Assembly: GCA_038253825.1 (NCBI GenBank)
Contig: JBBSGT010000002.1
Coordinates: 1 to 64,000 of the forward strand
Direction: 5' to 3'
Origin: JACDET01 sp038253825
Lineage (GTDB): Bacteria; Patescibacteriota; Microgenomatia; Levybacterales; UBA12049
Length of the DNA: 64,000 nt
Position numbers and translations under genes: made by a program. Of this stretch, positions 34,872-42,980 are shown piece after piece. The notes beneath the pieces were generated by a model. The model had not been told where the DNA came from. It worked only from the letters and a program-made list of their open reading frames with translations, and made no database searches. How positions within the stretch are numbered: position 1 is the first letter of the stretch; each line of letters opens with the position of its first letter.

Positions 34872-35507
34872 ATGACAGCCGCGCTTATTTCTTTTATTGA
34901 TAAACTGCAAGACTTTTTAGCCAATTTTTTAGTAAGCCAAATTTATCTTGCACCGATTTTCATTTTAGTACTTGAAGAAATGGGTATTCCGCTTCCCTTT
35001 GCAGATGTCGTGATCGCATATACGGGTTATCAAGTTGCAATAGGACGTATTCCCTATTTTGTTGCTTATCTTGTCTTACTTGTTTCAGATATTTTGGGAG
35101 CAACTATTCTCTATCTTATTGCAAGACATTATGGAAGAAAAGTAATTGATAAATTTGGGAAATATATTGATCTTGATCAGAAAAAATTTACCGCTGTGGA
35201 AGAAAAGTTTCGTAAATATGGTCCAGTTGTGATTATTATCGGAAGACATATTATTGGTTTTAAAATCCCTATCACCCTCTTTTCCGGTATCTCGAAAATG
35301 CGTTATCGTACTTTTGCAATAAGTGTCCTGATCTCAGATAGTTTTTGGATTCCTTTCTATCTTTCACTTGGTGAAAAACTTGGACCCAAGACACTTCATT
35401 TACTCCATGATCATCACTGGTATGTATTACTCTTCCTCTTTCCTATTATTGTCGCGATTATGCCGTTCTTCCTTATGCGCAAGAATAAGCATTTTAATTT
35501 ATTTTAG
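34872..35507 (+). CDS. DedA family membrane protein
   Basis: 211 residues from ATG 34872. DedA/SNARE-associated proteins are undecaprenyl-phosphate or lipid translocases. The pattern LVLEEMGIPLPFADVVIAYTG, a Gly-containing re-entrant region (DILGATILYLIARHYGRK), and HIIGFKIPITLFSGISKMRY with the conserved Arg/Gly block fits the family. An in-frame GTG at 34854 is less likely because it overlaps TATACT (34858-34863), which ends 8 bases before the ATG and makes the gene leaderless. If it recycles undecaprenyl phosphate it would support the glycan loci and peptidoglycan synthesis. Confidence 0.88.
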   Translation: MTAALISFIDKLQDFLANFLVSQIYLAPIFILVLEEMGIPLPFADVVIAYTGYQVAIGRIPYFVAYLVLLVSDILGATILYLIARHYGRKVIDKFGKYIDLDQKKFTAVEEKFRKYGPVVIIIGRHIIGFKIPITLFSGISKMRYRTFAISVLISDSFWIPFYLSLGEKLGPKTLHLLHDHHWYVLLFLFPIIVAIMPFFLMRKNKHFNLF

Positions 35508-35548
35508 ATTTTACAAACTCACTTTTACTCATTAATAATTAAATTTCT

Positions 35549-35695
35549 ATGAAAATTATCATCAGCTGACATTTGCGATGGAGACAAATTTTAAAGAAAT
35601 ATCATGTCAAGGCCACTGTTTATATCATTACAGTATTTACAGATGGATTTGATTTCAGGAATCAAGCACAAGTGGCTACATCAGGATACATTTAA
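35549..35695 (+). pseudogene. Decayed polysaccharide deacetylase fragment
   Basis: From ATG 35549 the frame reads MKIIIS, then an in-frame TGA, then HLRWRQILKKYHVKATVYII and TVFTDGFDFRNQAQVATSGYI to TAA 35693-35695. The ILKKYHVKATVYIIT helix-strand is typical of the start of CE4 deacetylases, and the later SGY piece fits the region before the H-x3-H motif. The first metal motif and the C-terminal half are missing. I take it as a remnant. No other gene is visible in 35508-35740. Confidence 0.5.
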
Positions 35696-35764
35696 GGCGT
35701 AGTAAAATTGCTTAGAATGAAAGTAAATTACAAAAAGTAAAAAGTATGCTATAATAGAGATATT

Positions 35765-36016
35765 ATTACGAAAGATTTAACTCAAAAGTGTTTTCAATGC
35801 GGTTCGCCTCTAATTCTGGTCAGTAAGACGACTAGTCAGGTAGAGGGTGTCCGTTATCCACAAACAACAACAATATACCGTTGCTCGAATACCTCATGTC
35901 AGGAAGAAAAAGATAAAGAGACAGCAAAAAGGATCAAACTTCGAGATGATAAAATAAAATCGGATAAAGTTCGCGCCGACAAAAAACTTGAAGACAAATT
36001 AGCGGCAGCTAAATAA
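35765..36016 (+). CDS. Small zinc-ribbon protein with apparent ATT start codon
   Basis: 83 codons in an open frame, with no ATG, GTG or TTG between the upstream stop (35738) and the coding part. The product has CFQCG near its N-terminus and YRCSNTSC about 30 residues later, a four-Cys zinc ribbon, then a very Lys/Asp-rich helix ending KLEDKLAAAK. TATAAT at 35750-35755 ends 9 bases before ATT 35765 (6 before ATT 35762), the same distance seen for leaderless ATG genes here. AUU initiation is known for infC. A nucleic-acid-related role is a guess from the zinc ribbon. Confidence 0.6.
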   Translation: MTKDLTQKCFQCGSPLILVSKTTSQVEGVRYPQTTTIYRCSNTSCQEEKDKETAKRIKLRDDKIKSDKVRADKKLEDKLAAAK

Positions 36017-36143
36017 TTAGACAAAAATAATAACGATCATAATAATCCCCAATACTGTAAATAATCCCACACTTACTTTTTTTAATTCTTGACATAGGTG
36101 ATAAATATTGCTTGAATTAAAAAAGGAAGAGTTTTCCCAGTAT

Positions 36144-37139
36144 ATGGCAAAGAAAACAAACAAGAATCAATTATTAAATAAAAAGAATGTTTATATTGCA
36201 GTAGCACTGTTTGCGCTTGGTTTACCTATTGCTATAGTTGCAAGCCAGCAAACGACGGTTACACAACAACACGCGTCACAGTTCAATGACCTCAATACGT
36301 CTACGGCTATTACACAAACAAATAATACTGATGGCACCATGGGATCTGTCGATTCAAGGGGGAATTTTTCAAATACATTTCCTGATGTCTATTTAGGTAA
36401 CCTGAGTTTTCTTGTAACAGATCCTCCTCAAGCGCCACATTATAGTGGAAATGGTAACACCTTTGGTCTTTCCCATAATCCAACTTTAACATTGACTCCT
36501 GCTCCTACTATAGTTTTACCCACACAAGCCCAAGGGCAAATAAATCAAGGACACGACAGTAACGCTTCGACTTCTCCAGTACATGGACAAAATACCTATG
36601 TAACGGATTCTGCAAATGGCCACAATGGGGGTCCTCAGGCAGTAACCTCTCTCCAAGTAATCGTGACAAAGGTTGAAGTACATCTAGCCCATATTGGTTT
36701 GCCTGGTGCAAAAAATCAAGCTTACGCATCACCTACTCCTGAAAAGCATTATGGAAAACCAGTCCGTACTTCCAATCAAGAAGTAGACAAGTGGGAAACA
36801 TTACAAATTGGCGCTCCTCAATCACTTGATCTGGTACAACTCGCCAATGCACATCTATCAACTTTATTATGCAATACAAAATTGGTTAATGGGAGATATA
36901 CAGAAATTCGACTCTATATAAGCAAGGCTTCTGCAACTCTAAAGGATGGCACAAAAGTAGACGTGGTTATTCCTGGAAAAGGTAATATTGTGCGGGTTGT
37001 GCATCCATTTGTTATCGATTCAAGTAAAACAACATCTATAACTATGGACTTTGATGCACAAAATTCAGTTATCCAAGCTGGAACGAAGTACATTCTCAAA
37101 CCTGTGATCGCAAAAATGGTAGAAAAAGACGTAAATTAG
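36144..37139 (+). CDS. Membrane-anchored DUF4382 domain protein
   Basis: 331 residues from ATG 36144; an in-frame TTG at 36108 is an unlikely start. An N-terminal membrane anchor (VYIAVALFALGLPIAIVASQ) is followed by about 130 residues of low-complexity Thr/Asn/Pro linker. The C-terminal domain opens with VTSLQVIVTKVEVHLAHIG and continues WETLQIGAPQSLDLVQLANA and YTEIRLYISKASATLKDGT. These are features of DUF4382, a beta-sandwich domain of exported proteins with unknown function. TTGACA at 36089-36094 may be its -35. A copy of the intergenic element found through 43 kb follows the stop by 15 bases. Confidence 0.75.
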   Translation: MAKKTNKNQLLNKKNVYIAVALFALGLPIAIVASQQTTVTQQHASQFNDLNTSTAITQTNNTDGTMGSVDSRGNFSNTFPDVYLGNLSFLVTDPPQAPHYSGNGNTFGLSHNPTLTLTPAPTIVLPTQAQGQINQGHDSNASTSPVHGQNTYVTDSANGHNGGPQAVTSLQVIVTKVEVHLAHIGLPGAKNQAYASPTPEKHYGKPVRTSNQEVDKWETLQIGAPQSLDLVQLANAHLSTLLCNTKLVNGRYTEIRLYISKASATLKDGTKVDVVIPGKGNIVRVVHPFVIDSSKTTSITMDFDAQNSVIQAGTKYILKPVIAKMVEKDVN

Positions 37140-37153
37140 ACAAACCTCTCTTT

Positions 37154-37183
37154 AAAAGCTAAAAGTTCGCCAGCTTATCCAAA
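37154..37183 (+). repeat. Intergenic element copy 1
   Basis: AAAAGCT then AAAAGTTCGCCAGCTT resembles the copy at 41006-41036 (AAAAGCTCCAAGCTCGTCAA). The arms AAGCT/AGCTT can pair. It begins 15 bases after the DUF4382 gene stop. Confidence 0.4.
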
Positions 37184-37216
37184 CTCTCTAGGCCAGGAAT
37201 TTGTTATAATTTGTTC

Positions 37217-37768
37217 GTGAGAGATGAAATTGAAAATTTAATTGCTTCAGTTGCTCCTTATGACAAAATGGAACAAGAACACATAACTAATACTCTCCTA
37301 TGGATCAGAAGTAAAGCTGAGATATTTAGATTGAAAAAACCTGACACACCGCCAAAACATTTAGTCTCCTATTTCGTTTTAGTAGATAAAAAAAAGAGAA
37401 AACTACTTTTAATAAATCATATAAAAACGGGTTTGTGGTTACCTCCCGGAGGACATGTTGAAAACAACGAACATCCTGCGGATACTGTTAAACGTGAGAT
37501 TCAAGAAGAACTAGGGATAAAAGCACTATTTATATTCGATGACCCTTTTTTCATTACGGTAACTAAGACTGTAAATATTGATGCCGGGCATACTGATGTG
37601 AGTCTTTGGTATCTTCTCAAAGGTGATATGTTAAAAAAATTAGAATATGACAAAAGTGAAATGAACGGTTATCGATGGTTTTCATTTGAAGAAATATTAC
37701 AACTAGCAATGAATAAATGTGATCCACATATGCATCGCTTTACAAACAAATTACTAAATTCTGTTTAG
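37217..37768 (+). CDS. Nudix hydrolase
   Basis: 183 residues. The Nudix box is complete: GGHVENNEHPADTVKREIQE followed by ELGI, giving G-x5-E-x7-RE-x-x-EE-x-G. Upstream is SYFVLVDKKKRKLLLINHIK, the usual first strands. Nudix enzymes hydrolyse nucleoside diphosphates linked to other groups, and the exact substrate is unknown. The start is GTG 37217: TATAAT (37205-37210) ends 6 bases before it, and the alternative TTG at 37211 would lie in the gap. It is leaderless. Confidence 0.85.
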   Translation: MRDEIENLIASVAPYDKMEQEHITNTLLWIRSKAEIFRLKKPDTPPKHLVSYFVLVDKKKRKLLLINHIKTGLWLPPGGHVENNEHPADTVKREIQEELGIKALFIFDDPFFITVTKTVNIDAGHTDVSLWYLLKGDMLKKLEYDKSEMNGYRWFSFEEILQLAMNKCDPHMHRFTNKLLNSV

Positions 37769-37884
37769 CTATACTTTTTAGTACAATATGTACGTTATTT
37801 TAACTTGTCGGTGGTAATTTAAGATGTGAAACAATAATCATGGTTCATATTGCTTATATTTCCTCATTCTGATAAATTTAGAGT

Positions 37885-38550
37885 ATGATAGATGGAGGAG
37901 AGGATACGGGTCCTTCGCAAGCAGAAGTAGGCTCAAATAAGGAAAAAAAGCCTGGATTAAGATTATCAAGATGGGTTCGTGGATTGAGAGGAAATGTAGA
38001 TCGGCAGGCTGCTCCGGTTACACCTGTTGTTCCATCAGAGCCTTCTCCTCTTTCAGTTGAATCCCCTGCGGCGCCATGGCTACAATTACCACGAGCTGGC
38101 GTTTCTTCAGGTGAGCTACTTGAAACACCAGAGAATCAAGCTAGCCCTTTTGTAGTTGTAGGATTAACTGATATGGAAGATTTTTCTCTCGAAGGTTTCT
38201 CTAAAAAGATCGATGAAAATAACCTCATTGATCTAGATGATGCTATGGGAAGTAATATGAAATATATAGTTATACGTCAAGAGAATGAAGATCAACCTCC
38301 TGCTGATGCTTTATTTGTCTTTTCTGAAGGCGTACAGCACGATAGATTCTTAGAACAATTAACATCAATTGGTTATACGGGAGAAGCGCAATCAGCCGGA
38401 TTTTTAGGCCTTACAACTGGTGCCACTCCTTCTCTGTTACTTTCTTCTTCTTCCAGTTCGCTGGATGATAAAGGAGTTCTCTCAAATTCAGCGTCAAACA
38501 CTTATAAAATCAATAATCTGGCAAAAAAGTTGGATGCAGATTTGGTTTAA
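37885..38550 (+). CDS. Hypothetical protein with Pro/Ser-rich N-terminus
   Basis: 221 residues, no signal peptide and no membrane segment. Residues 1-90 are low complexity (Pro, Ser, Glu, Gly) with a basic patch, KPGLRLSRWVRGLRG. Residues about 90-160 look folded: FVVVGLTDMEDFSLEGFSKK, MKYIVIRQENEDQPPADALF, FSEGVQHDRFLEQLTSIGY. The tail has a run of Ser (LLLSSSSSSLDDKG). I do not recognise the family. The start ATG 37885 is the first in frame. It stands alone, followed by almost 300 bases before the next element copy. Confidence 0.6.
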   Translation: MIDGGEDTGPSQAEVGSNKEKKPGLRLSRWVRGLRGNVDRQAAPVTPVVPSEPSPLSVESPAAPWLQLPRAGVSSGELLETPENQASPFVVVGLTDMEDFSLEGFSKKIDENNLIDLDDAMGSNMKYIVIRQENEDQPPADALFVFSEGVQHDRFLEQLTSIGYTGEAQSAGFLGLTTGATPSLLLSSSSSSLDDKGVLSNSASNTYKINNLAKKLDADLV

Positions 38551-38842
38551 ATTTGCTTTTGCACTTATTTCTGAAAATAAATGGTTAGAATAAAATGGGA
38601 ATAAATTCACTTTTAGTTAACTGATCCACATATTGATAAACTATGCACAATGTACATATCATTGACAATGGGATTACATAAAGAATGAATTTGAAACAGA
38701 AAAAGTTTTCAAGACTTTCTTACAATTATTTACCTCAGTTAATGAAAGCAACGTTTGTTTGTAAAGAGAATTATTCTTGAACTCAAACCAATCTATCCCT
38801 GGTAACTAGTCGGAATAGTGTACGATTTCAGGAACTAGTAGC

Positions 38843-38900
38843 ATGATATTCCGCAGCTCTATCTAATACGAATTGTTCGAATCAAGGCTCTCCAGCAAAT
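38843..38900 (+). repeat. Intergenic element copy 2 (long form)
   Basis: ATGATATTCCGCAGCT at 38843-38858 and TTCGAATCAAGGCTCTCC at 38876-38893, followed by AGCAAA. The same two blocks recur at 41360-41411 with the same spacing. No gene is supported in the surrounding 38551-39024. Confidence 0.5.
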
Positions 38901-39024
38901 AGGTTAGTCATAATTTACGAAAGTGGCTAAGCAAGCCGGAAAGAGAATAGCAATTTTGTTATATGAGGGTGCAAGCCTCAGTTGCGGAATAGATAGAAAT
39001 AACCTAGAATACTATTCTGCTATT

Positions 39025-40087
39025 ATGATTCCAAGAAAACGAACAGAAACTAGTATACCTCAGGCACTTACTGAATTTGGTGCACAATTTCAAATTCCTG
39101 AAATACAACGCGTTGTTCCCTATGGGAAAGGGAGTATCAATGAAACATTTTTGGTCAAAACAAGTGGTTCACCTTTTATATTACAACAGTTACGCCCAGC
39201 ATATGACTACGGAAGTTTAGAAGACTACGAGGCTATCACTCAATGTGTTGATCGCGCAGGCATCATAACACCTCGTATCGTTCCAACAAAAACTGGCTTA
39301 CTTGGTACAATAAAGGACAATCGTTTGTGGCGAATGACTTCGTTTGTGCCCGGTGTAACGCTAAAGCGAAGTCCCACATCTTCTCAAGTAAAGAGTGCTG
39401 CAGCATTACTAGGAAGATGGCATGAGGGGTTGAGTACGCTTGATTATGACTTTCACTTCAAGTTACCTGACTTTCATGATACTCCTAAAAAAATGATGGA
39501 TTTACAAGCTGCACTAACAGCGACATGAAGGTACAGAAAAATACGAACAGCTTGCACCACTTGCCGAAGAAGTATTAACAGCTTATGCTTCGCTAGGAGC
39601 TACAACTATACATTTACCTCGTCGCATTACCCATGGTGATCCAAACATTCATAATGTACGTTTTACAAATGATGGAGATAAAGCTATAAGTCTCTTAGAT
39701 TTAGATACCCTAGGACATAATTCAGTGATTATCGATATTGCTGATGCTGTGAGAAGTTTGGCTCAGATAAAAGATAAGCACGCTCCTCACGATGCTCGAT
39801 TCGATAGTGCTCTTTTCCAGCTTATACTTGATGGCTATAGAAACACTGCACATTTTTTGACACCTGACGAGCTTTATGCAATTCCAGATGGTGTTGAGCA
39901 ATTAACACTTGAATTGTCAGCCAGGTATATTACCGATGCATTCGAGGAAATGTATTTCAGGCATGATCCGATGCAATATCCAAATTTATTCGAACAAAAC
40001 AAAGTAGATGCACTTATTCAACTCAATTTTTATCGTAGTTTTATAACGCAAAGAGCGGGCGTGGAAAGTATGATTATGCAATATTGA
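39025..40087 (+). pseudogene. Aminoglycoside-phosphotransferase-fold kinase, frameshifted (NahK-like)
   Basis: Two frames together make one APH/choline-kinase-like protein. The first runs to TGA at 39526-39528 and holds YGKGSINETFLVKTSGSPF, ILQQLRPAYDYGSLEDYEAI and LWRMTSFVPGV. The second continues as RHEGTEKYEQLAPLAEEVLT, ITHGDPNIHNVRF (catalytic loop HGDxxxxN) and ISLLDLDTLG (metal-binding DxD). The switch is near 39518 and needs a one-base change. INETFLV followed by ILQQL recalls N-acetylhexosamine 1-kinase (NahK)-like enzymes. All catalytic motifs are intact in the second frame. The break is either a recent frameshift mutation, a sequence error, or programmed frameshifting. A GTG at 38923 is an alternative earlier start. 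Confidence 0.75.
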
Positions 40088-40263
40088 AGGTACGAGTGCA
40101 TGTTTATAACAAGTACATTATTTTACCGCATCAAATACTTTATGTATCTCAACTCTTTGTTTGCGGCTTGCGATATGGAAAATTGTCATTAGGAAGTTTC
40201 GCATACCAACGAACTTAATCATTCCACAACATTGTGAAAATATCATATAATATTATTTCGATA

Positions 40264-40306
40264 AAAAATTCCAAAATTGTCAAGGCTCTCCAGCAAAAGA
40301 ATTTTT
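40264..40306 (+). repeat. Intergenic element copy 3
   Basis: AAAAATTCCAAAATTGTCAA at 40264-40283 is followed by GGCTCTCCAGCAAAAG. The ends AAAAATTC/GAATTTTT form an 8-bp inverted repeat around the core. The remaining bases of 40088-40396 hold no gene I can support, only the promoter of the next gene. Confidence 0.5.
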
Positions 40307-40381
40307 CTTTAGATTAGCTTCAAAAATAGCACCAATTCTTATAAAAAAGCTCTGGATTCGAAGTATGAGCAAAAATTCTGA

Positions 40382-40396
40382 TATAATTTTTTGGAT
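40382..40396 (+). promoter_or_regulatory. -10 element of the P-loop kinase gene (leaderless)
   Basis: TATAAT at 40382-40387 ends 9 bases before ATG 40397. This favours 40397 over the in-frame TTG at 40391. Confidence 0.6.
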
Positions 40397-41005
40397 ATGG
40401 AAATAATAATAATCGCTGGAGGTTCTGGATCCGGAAAGTCTGCTCTCGCATATACATTAGAAGATCATTATCCAAATGTGTTTGAAGTAATGAACTTGGA
40501 CGATTACCACAAGCTGAAAACTTCTATTGGATTGCCAATGCTAGAGAATAAGATTAATTGGGATCATCCTGGTGTCATACAATGGGATAAGCTAATAAAA
40601 GACATTGCACTACTTCAAAATGGAAAGCCAGTTACCATTAATTCATGGAGTCATCGTTCTAATCGAGATTACTTTAAACATGGGAAAATGATACCTCGAA
40701 CAATGGTTCCCAAAAAGGCACTCATCATTGAAGGAAATATGGTTCTTTGGAATAAACAAATCAAGGATTTAAGTAGTAGATCATATTTTTTAAATCTCGA
40801 TGACGAAACTCGAATGAGGCGTAGAAATAAATTTATCGATCCTGATTATGATAGTAAAGTTCTTCAACCTATGCATAAAATGTATGTAGTTCCAACGATG
40901 TCCTACGCAGATATAATACTTAATGTTACAAAAATGAATCAAGCAGAAGTTTACTTTAATATTGAACACGATTTAAAAGAAACTTACACATTTCTTCAAG
41001 CATAA
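40397..41005 (+). CDS. P-loop kinase, uridine kinase-like
   Basis: 202 residues. The Walker A motif is IIIIAGGSGSGKSALAY at residues 3-19. LDDYHKL follows at the position where uridine/pantothenate kinases have their DxFY/DDYH motif, and WDHPGVIQWDKLIKDIALLQ matches the W-D-H-P substrate region. ALIIEGNMVLWN is the Walker B-like strand, and RMRRRNKFIDPDY contains the lid arginines. This points to a nucleoside or small-molecule kinase of the phosphoribulokinase/uridine kinase group, with unknown substrate. A copy of the intergenic element starts immediately after the stop. Confidence 0.75.
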   Translation: MEIIIIAGGSGSGKSALAYTLEDHYPNVFEVMNLDDYHKLKTSIGLPMLENKINWDHPGVIQWDKLIKDIALLQNGKPVTINSWSHRSNRDYFKHGKMIPRTMVPKKALIIEGNMVLWNKQIKDLSSRSYFLNLDDETRMRRRNKFIDPDYDSKVLQPMHKMYVVPTMSYADIILNVTKMNQAEVYFNIEHDLKETYTFLQA

Positions 41006-41048
41006 AAAGCTCCAAGCTCGTCAAGGCTTGCCTGCAAACGGCCGCAGG
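41006..41048 (+). repeat. Intergenic element copy 4
   Basis: AAAAGCTCCAAGCTCGTCAA followed by GGCTTGCCTGCAAACG, starting directly after the kinase stop. It can form two small hairpins: CAAGC/GCTTG (41013-41029) and CCTGC/GCAGG (41031-41048). Confidence 0.5.
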
Positions 41049-41137
41049 TATATATATTCTACTTTGTTTGCTATACCTCAGAAGTGAACGATTTAGTATT
41101 CAGTTACTATCGCGATTCAATTTATGAATAAGTATAG

Positions 41138-41338
41138 GTACCTCATAATATAGCTTTAGAAGAAGCAGATGCTTTTGCGAAGAGTGGTTCTTGGGACGAA
41201 GACCTGAATAATATTCAAACAGTTTATCTAAGTGATGGTGTATTTTTAATAGGACCAGTGGGAATTTGCATAGTAGCTATGGGCGCAATTAGGAAACTTT
41301 CTGAAACCATTTGGGAAATTAAACGAATGAGAGCATGA
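41138..41338 (+). pseudogene. Orphan coding fragment without a start codon
   Basis: An open frame of 66 codons follows a TAG and ends at TGA 41336-41338. It reads VPHNIALEEADAFAKSGSWD, EDLNNIQTVYLSDGVFLIG, PVGICIVAMGAIRKLSETIW, EIKRMRA. The composition is protein-like, but no usable start codon lies near the beginning, so it appears to be a 5'-truncated gene. I do not recognise the family. Confidence 0.45.
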
Positions 41339-41359
41339 ACTACTATTTGGAAAATCCCT

Positions 41360-41412
41360 ATGATATTCCGCAGCTTTTTCTCAAATGATAAGTTCAAATC
41401 AAGGCTCTCAGC
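41360..41412 (+). repeat. Intergenic element copy 5 (long form)
   Basis: ATGATATTCCGCAGCT at 41360-41375 and TTCAAATCAAGGCTCTCA at 41393-41410, matching copy 2 in both blocks and spacing. It lies 22 bases after the orphan fragment and ends against the convergent Fic gene. Confidence 0.5.
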
Positions 41413-41419
41413 CACCGTT

Positions 41420-42571
41420 TTATTTAGCACTTTCTTTAAAAAGAACTATGTATTTTTTATATTCATATGACTGACCATACTTTTCATCCTGATTTCTTGG
41501 TGTAAGAATATCCATTTCAATAAATCGGTCTATCACACGTTGCGCTCCTGCTCGAGTATATCCTGTCCATTTTATAATGGTGGCCACATTGACAATGGGT
41601 TGTACATATAATTTCGGTAAAATTATTGCGGCGTTTTCAGATGCTCGAGTTCCAAGCTTTTGTATTTTCTGCATATCGTTCTCGCGCAATACAGTAATTT
41701 TACCAACAATATCTATTGCTTCATTTGCAATTTCAATGACACCATCTAAAAAGAACTCTACCCATTCAGAAACGTTACCATTATGATATCTATAGAGTTT
41801 TTCATAATAAATTTCTTGAAATTTTTTAAAATATGAAGACAAAAATAGAACAGGCTTTTCTAAAAACTCTTCTTTCCAAAGATAAAATGTTATTAGCATT
41901 CTCCCTGTCCTCCCATTACCATCAAGAAATGGGTGGATTGTTTCGAACTGTGCATGAATGAGTGCTGCTTTTATAAGTGTAAGTGTTGTTCCATTTTCAT
42001 ATATATACTTTTCAAGATCACTAAGAGCACTTTTCATCTCTTCAATAGGTGGTGGAACAAAACGCGCATTATCTGGTTTTGTTCCACCAATCCAGTCTTG
42101 ACTTTTCCTGAATTCACCTGGGCCAGAAAAGTGTGTTGCTCTTGCTTGCTCCATTAATTTTTTATGTAGTTCTCTTATGAATCGAAGAGATACGGGGAAA
42201 TTATTACTTGCAACTCTTGTCATGCCATAATCGAGTGCCTTTATATAATGGAGAATATCGTCTACGTCTTCAGGTAAATTTGTATTAATATTTGCATCTG
42301 CTTCTATTGCATCAATCATCGTCGCTCGGGTCCCTTCAATCTGGCTTGATGAAGCTGCATCTTTTCTGAGATACATAAGTAGGAAAAAATCAGCGTCAGG
42401 TAAGAGTTTAGTTATACCATCTAGCTTTCCAAGCAGTCTTGATGCCTGTTCATTTTTTTTCAAAATCTTTGCATCAAAAAAGAATCCTTCTTTAGGCGGG
42501 AAGGGTTCGGGAATAAAAGCTTTAAAGCCGCCTGGTTGTTCTTTATTTGCTCCTATTTTTATATTTTTCAT
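41420..42571 (-). CDS. Fic family protein with N-terminal inhibitory motif and winged-helix tail
   Basis: 383 residues. Residues about 10-110 form the Fic_N domain and include SSSQIEGTRATM, which matches the class II inhibitory motif (S/T)xxxE(G/N). The catalytic motif is HPFLDGNGRTGRM. Fic enzymes transfer AMP from ATP to hydroxyl groups of target proteins, and the inhibitory helix keeps them off until displaced. Residues about 310-380 (VNVATIIKWTGYTRAGAQRV, IDRFIEMDILTPRNQDEKYG) read as a winged helix that may bind DNA. Its own promoter carries a perfect inverted repeat, so autoregulation is plausible. It runs opposite to the surrounding cassette-like genes. Confidence 0.9.
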   Translation of the reverse strand: MKNIKIGANKEQPGGFKAFIPEPFPPKEGFFFDAKILKKNEQASRLLGKLDGITKLLPDADFFLLMYLRKDAASSSQIEGTRATMIDAIEADANINTNLPEDVDDILHYIKALDYGMTRVASNNFPVSLRFIRELHKKLMEQARATHFSGPGEFRKSQDWIGGTKPDNARFVPPPIEEMKSALSDLEKYIYENGTTLTLIKAALIHAQFETIHPFLDGNGRTGRMLITFYLWKEEFLEKPVLFLSSYFKKFQEIYYEKLYRYHNGNVSEWVEFFLDGVIEIANEAIDIVGKITVLRENDMQKIQKLGTRASENAAIILPKLYVQPIVNVATIIKWTGYTRAGAQRVIDRFIEMDILTPRNQDEKYGQSYEYKKYIVLFKESAK

Positions 42572-42600
42572 AGTTTATATCCTTTCAATAATGCATACAA

Positions 42601-42643
42601 AGTATATAGTTTTGTATCTATTAAGTCAATTGATAGATACAAA
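42601..42643 (-). promoter_or_regulatory. Fic promoter overlapped by a perfect inverted-repeat operator
   Basis: On the minus strand TTGACT (plus 42624-42629), a 17-base spacer and TATACT (plus 42601-42606) form the promoter. The 11-bp arms TTTGTATCTAT (42611-42621) and ATAGATACAAA (42633-42643) are perfect inverted repeats with an 11-bp spacer. They flank and cover the -35 and spacer, as expected of a repressor site. Confidence 0.7.
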
Positions 42644-42664
42644 CTTGCAAAACGTGAAAAGTAG

Positions 42665-42940
42665 TTTTATATTCGGTGGACTGATACTTATGGAGGAGCT
42701 TGTGATTCACAAGGTACCGGAACTATATGTTTAGGGTACAACACAGTAAATGTCTGTCGTCAATATAATGTAAAAGGAAAGGACGCTGAAACGTGGTCGA
42801 TTAATGAAGAATTAAACAAAAACACACATATTGGACTATTCATAAATGCGGTTGCAAATAATCCTGCCAGTATAAACAGGCAAACTATTTTATCAATGAT
42901 TTCCTCTTTTAAGTTTCTCAGTCAAATACCTAAAAAGTAA
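42665..42940 (+). pseudogene. Orphan 3' fragment of an unidentified gene
   Basis: A 91-codon open frame follows TAG 42662-42664 and ends at TAA 42938-42940 with no start codon near its beginning. It reads FYIRWTDTYGGACDSQGTGT, ICLGYNTVNVCRQYNVKGKD, AETWSINEELNKNTHIGLFI and so on to KFLSQIPKK. Two Cys and the Gly-rich start suggest the end of an exported protein. It sits directly upstream of the Fic promoter, so its 5' part may have been lost when that gene arrived. Confidence 0.45.
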
Positions 42941-42980
42941 TTGTTTTATATAAAATGGTATATAAAAAGTTACACTGTTT

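Noticed and set aside
36020..36110. Minus-strand membrane peptide (QELKKVSVGLFTVLGIIMIV...)
   Set aside because: It looks like a SecE-type helix with a proper stop, but no start codon is in frame and the segment overlaps the DUF4382 promoter; too short to support.
38876..41410. tRNA 3' ends or attachment sites from the TTCRAATC blocks in element copies 2 and 5
   Set aside because: The T-loop-like TTCGAATC/TTCAAATC is present but no matching acceptor, D or anticodon arms can be folded upstream.
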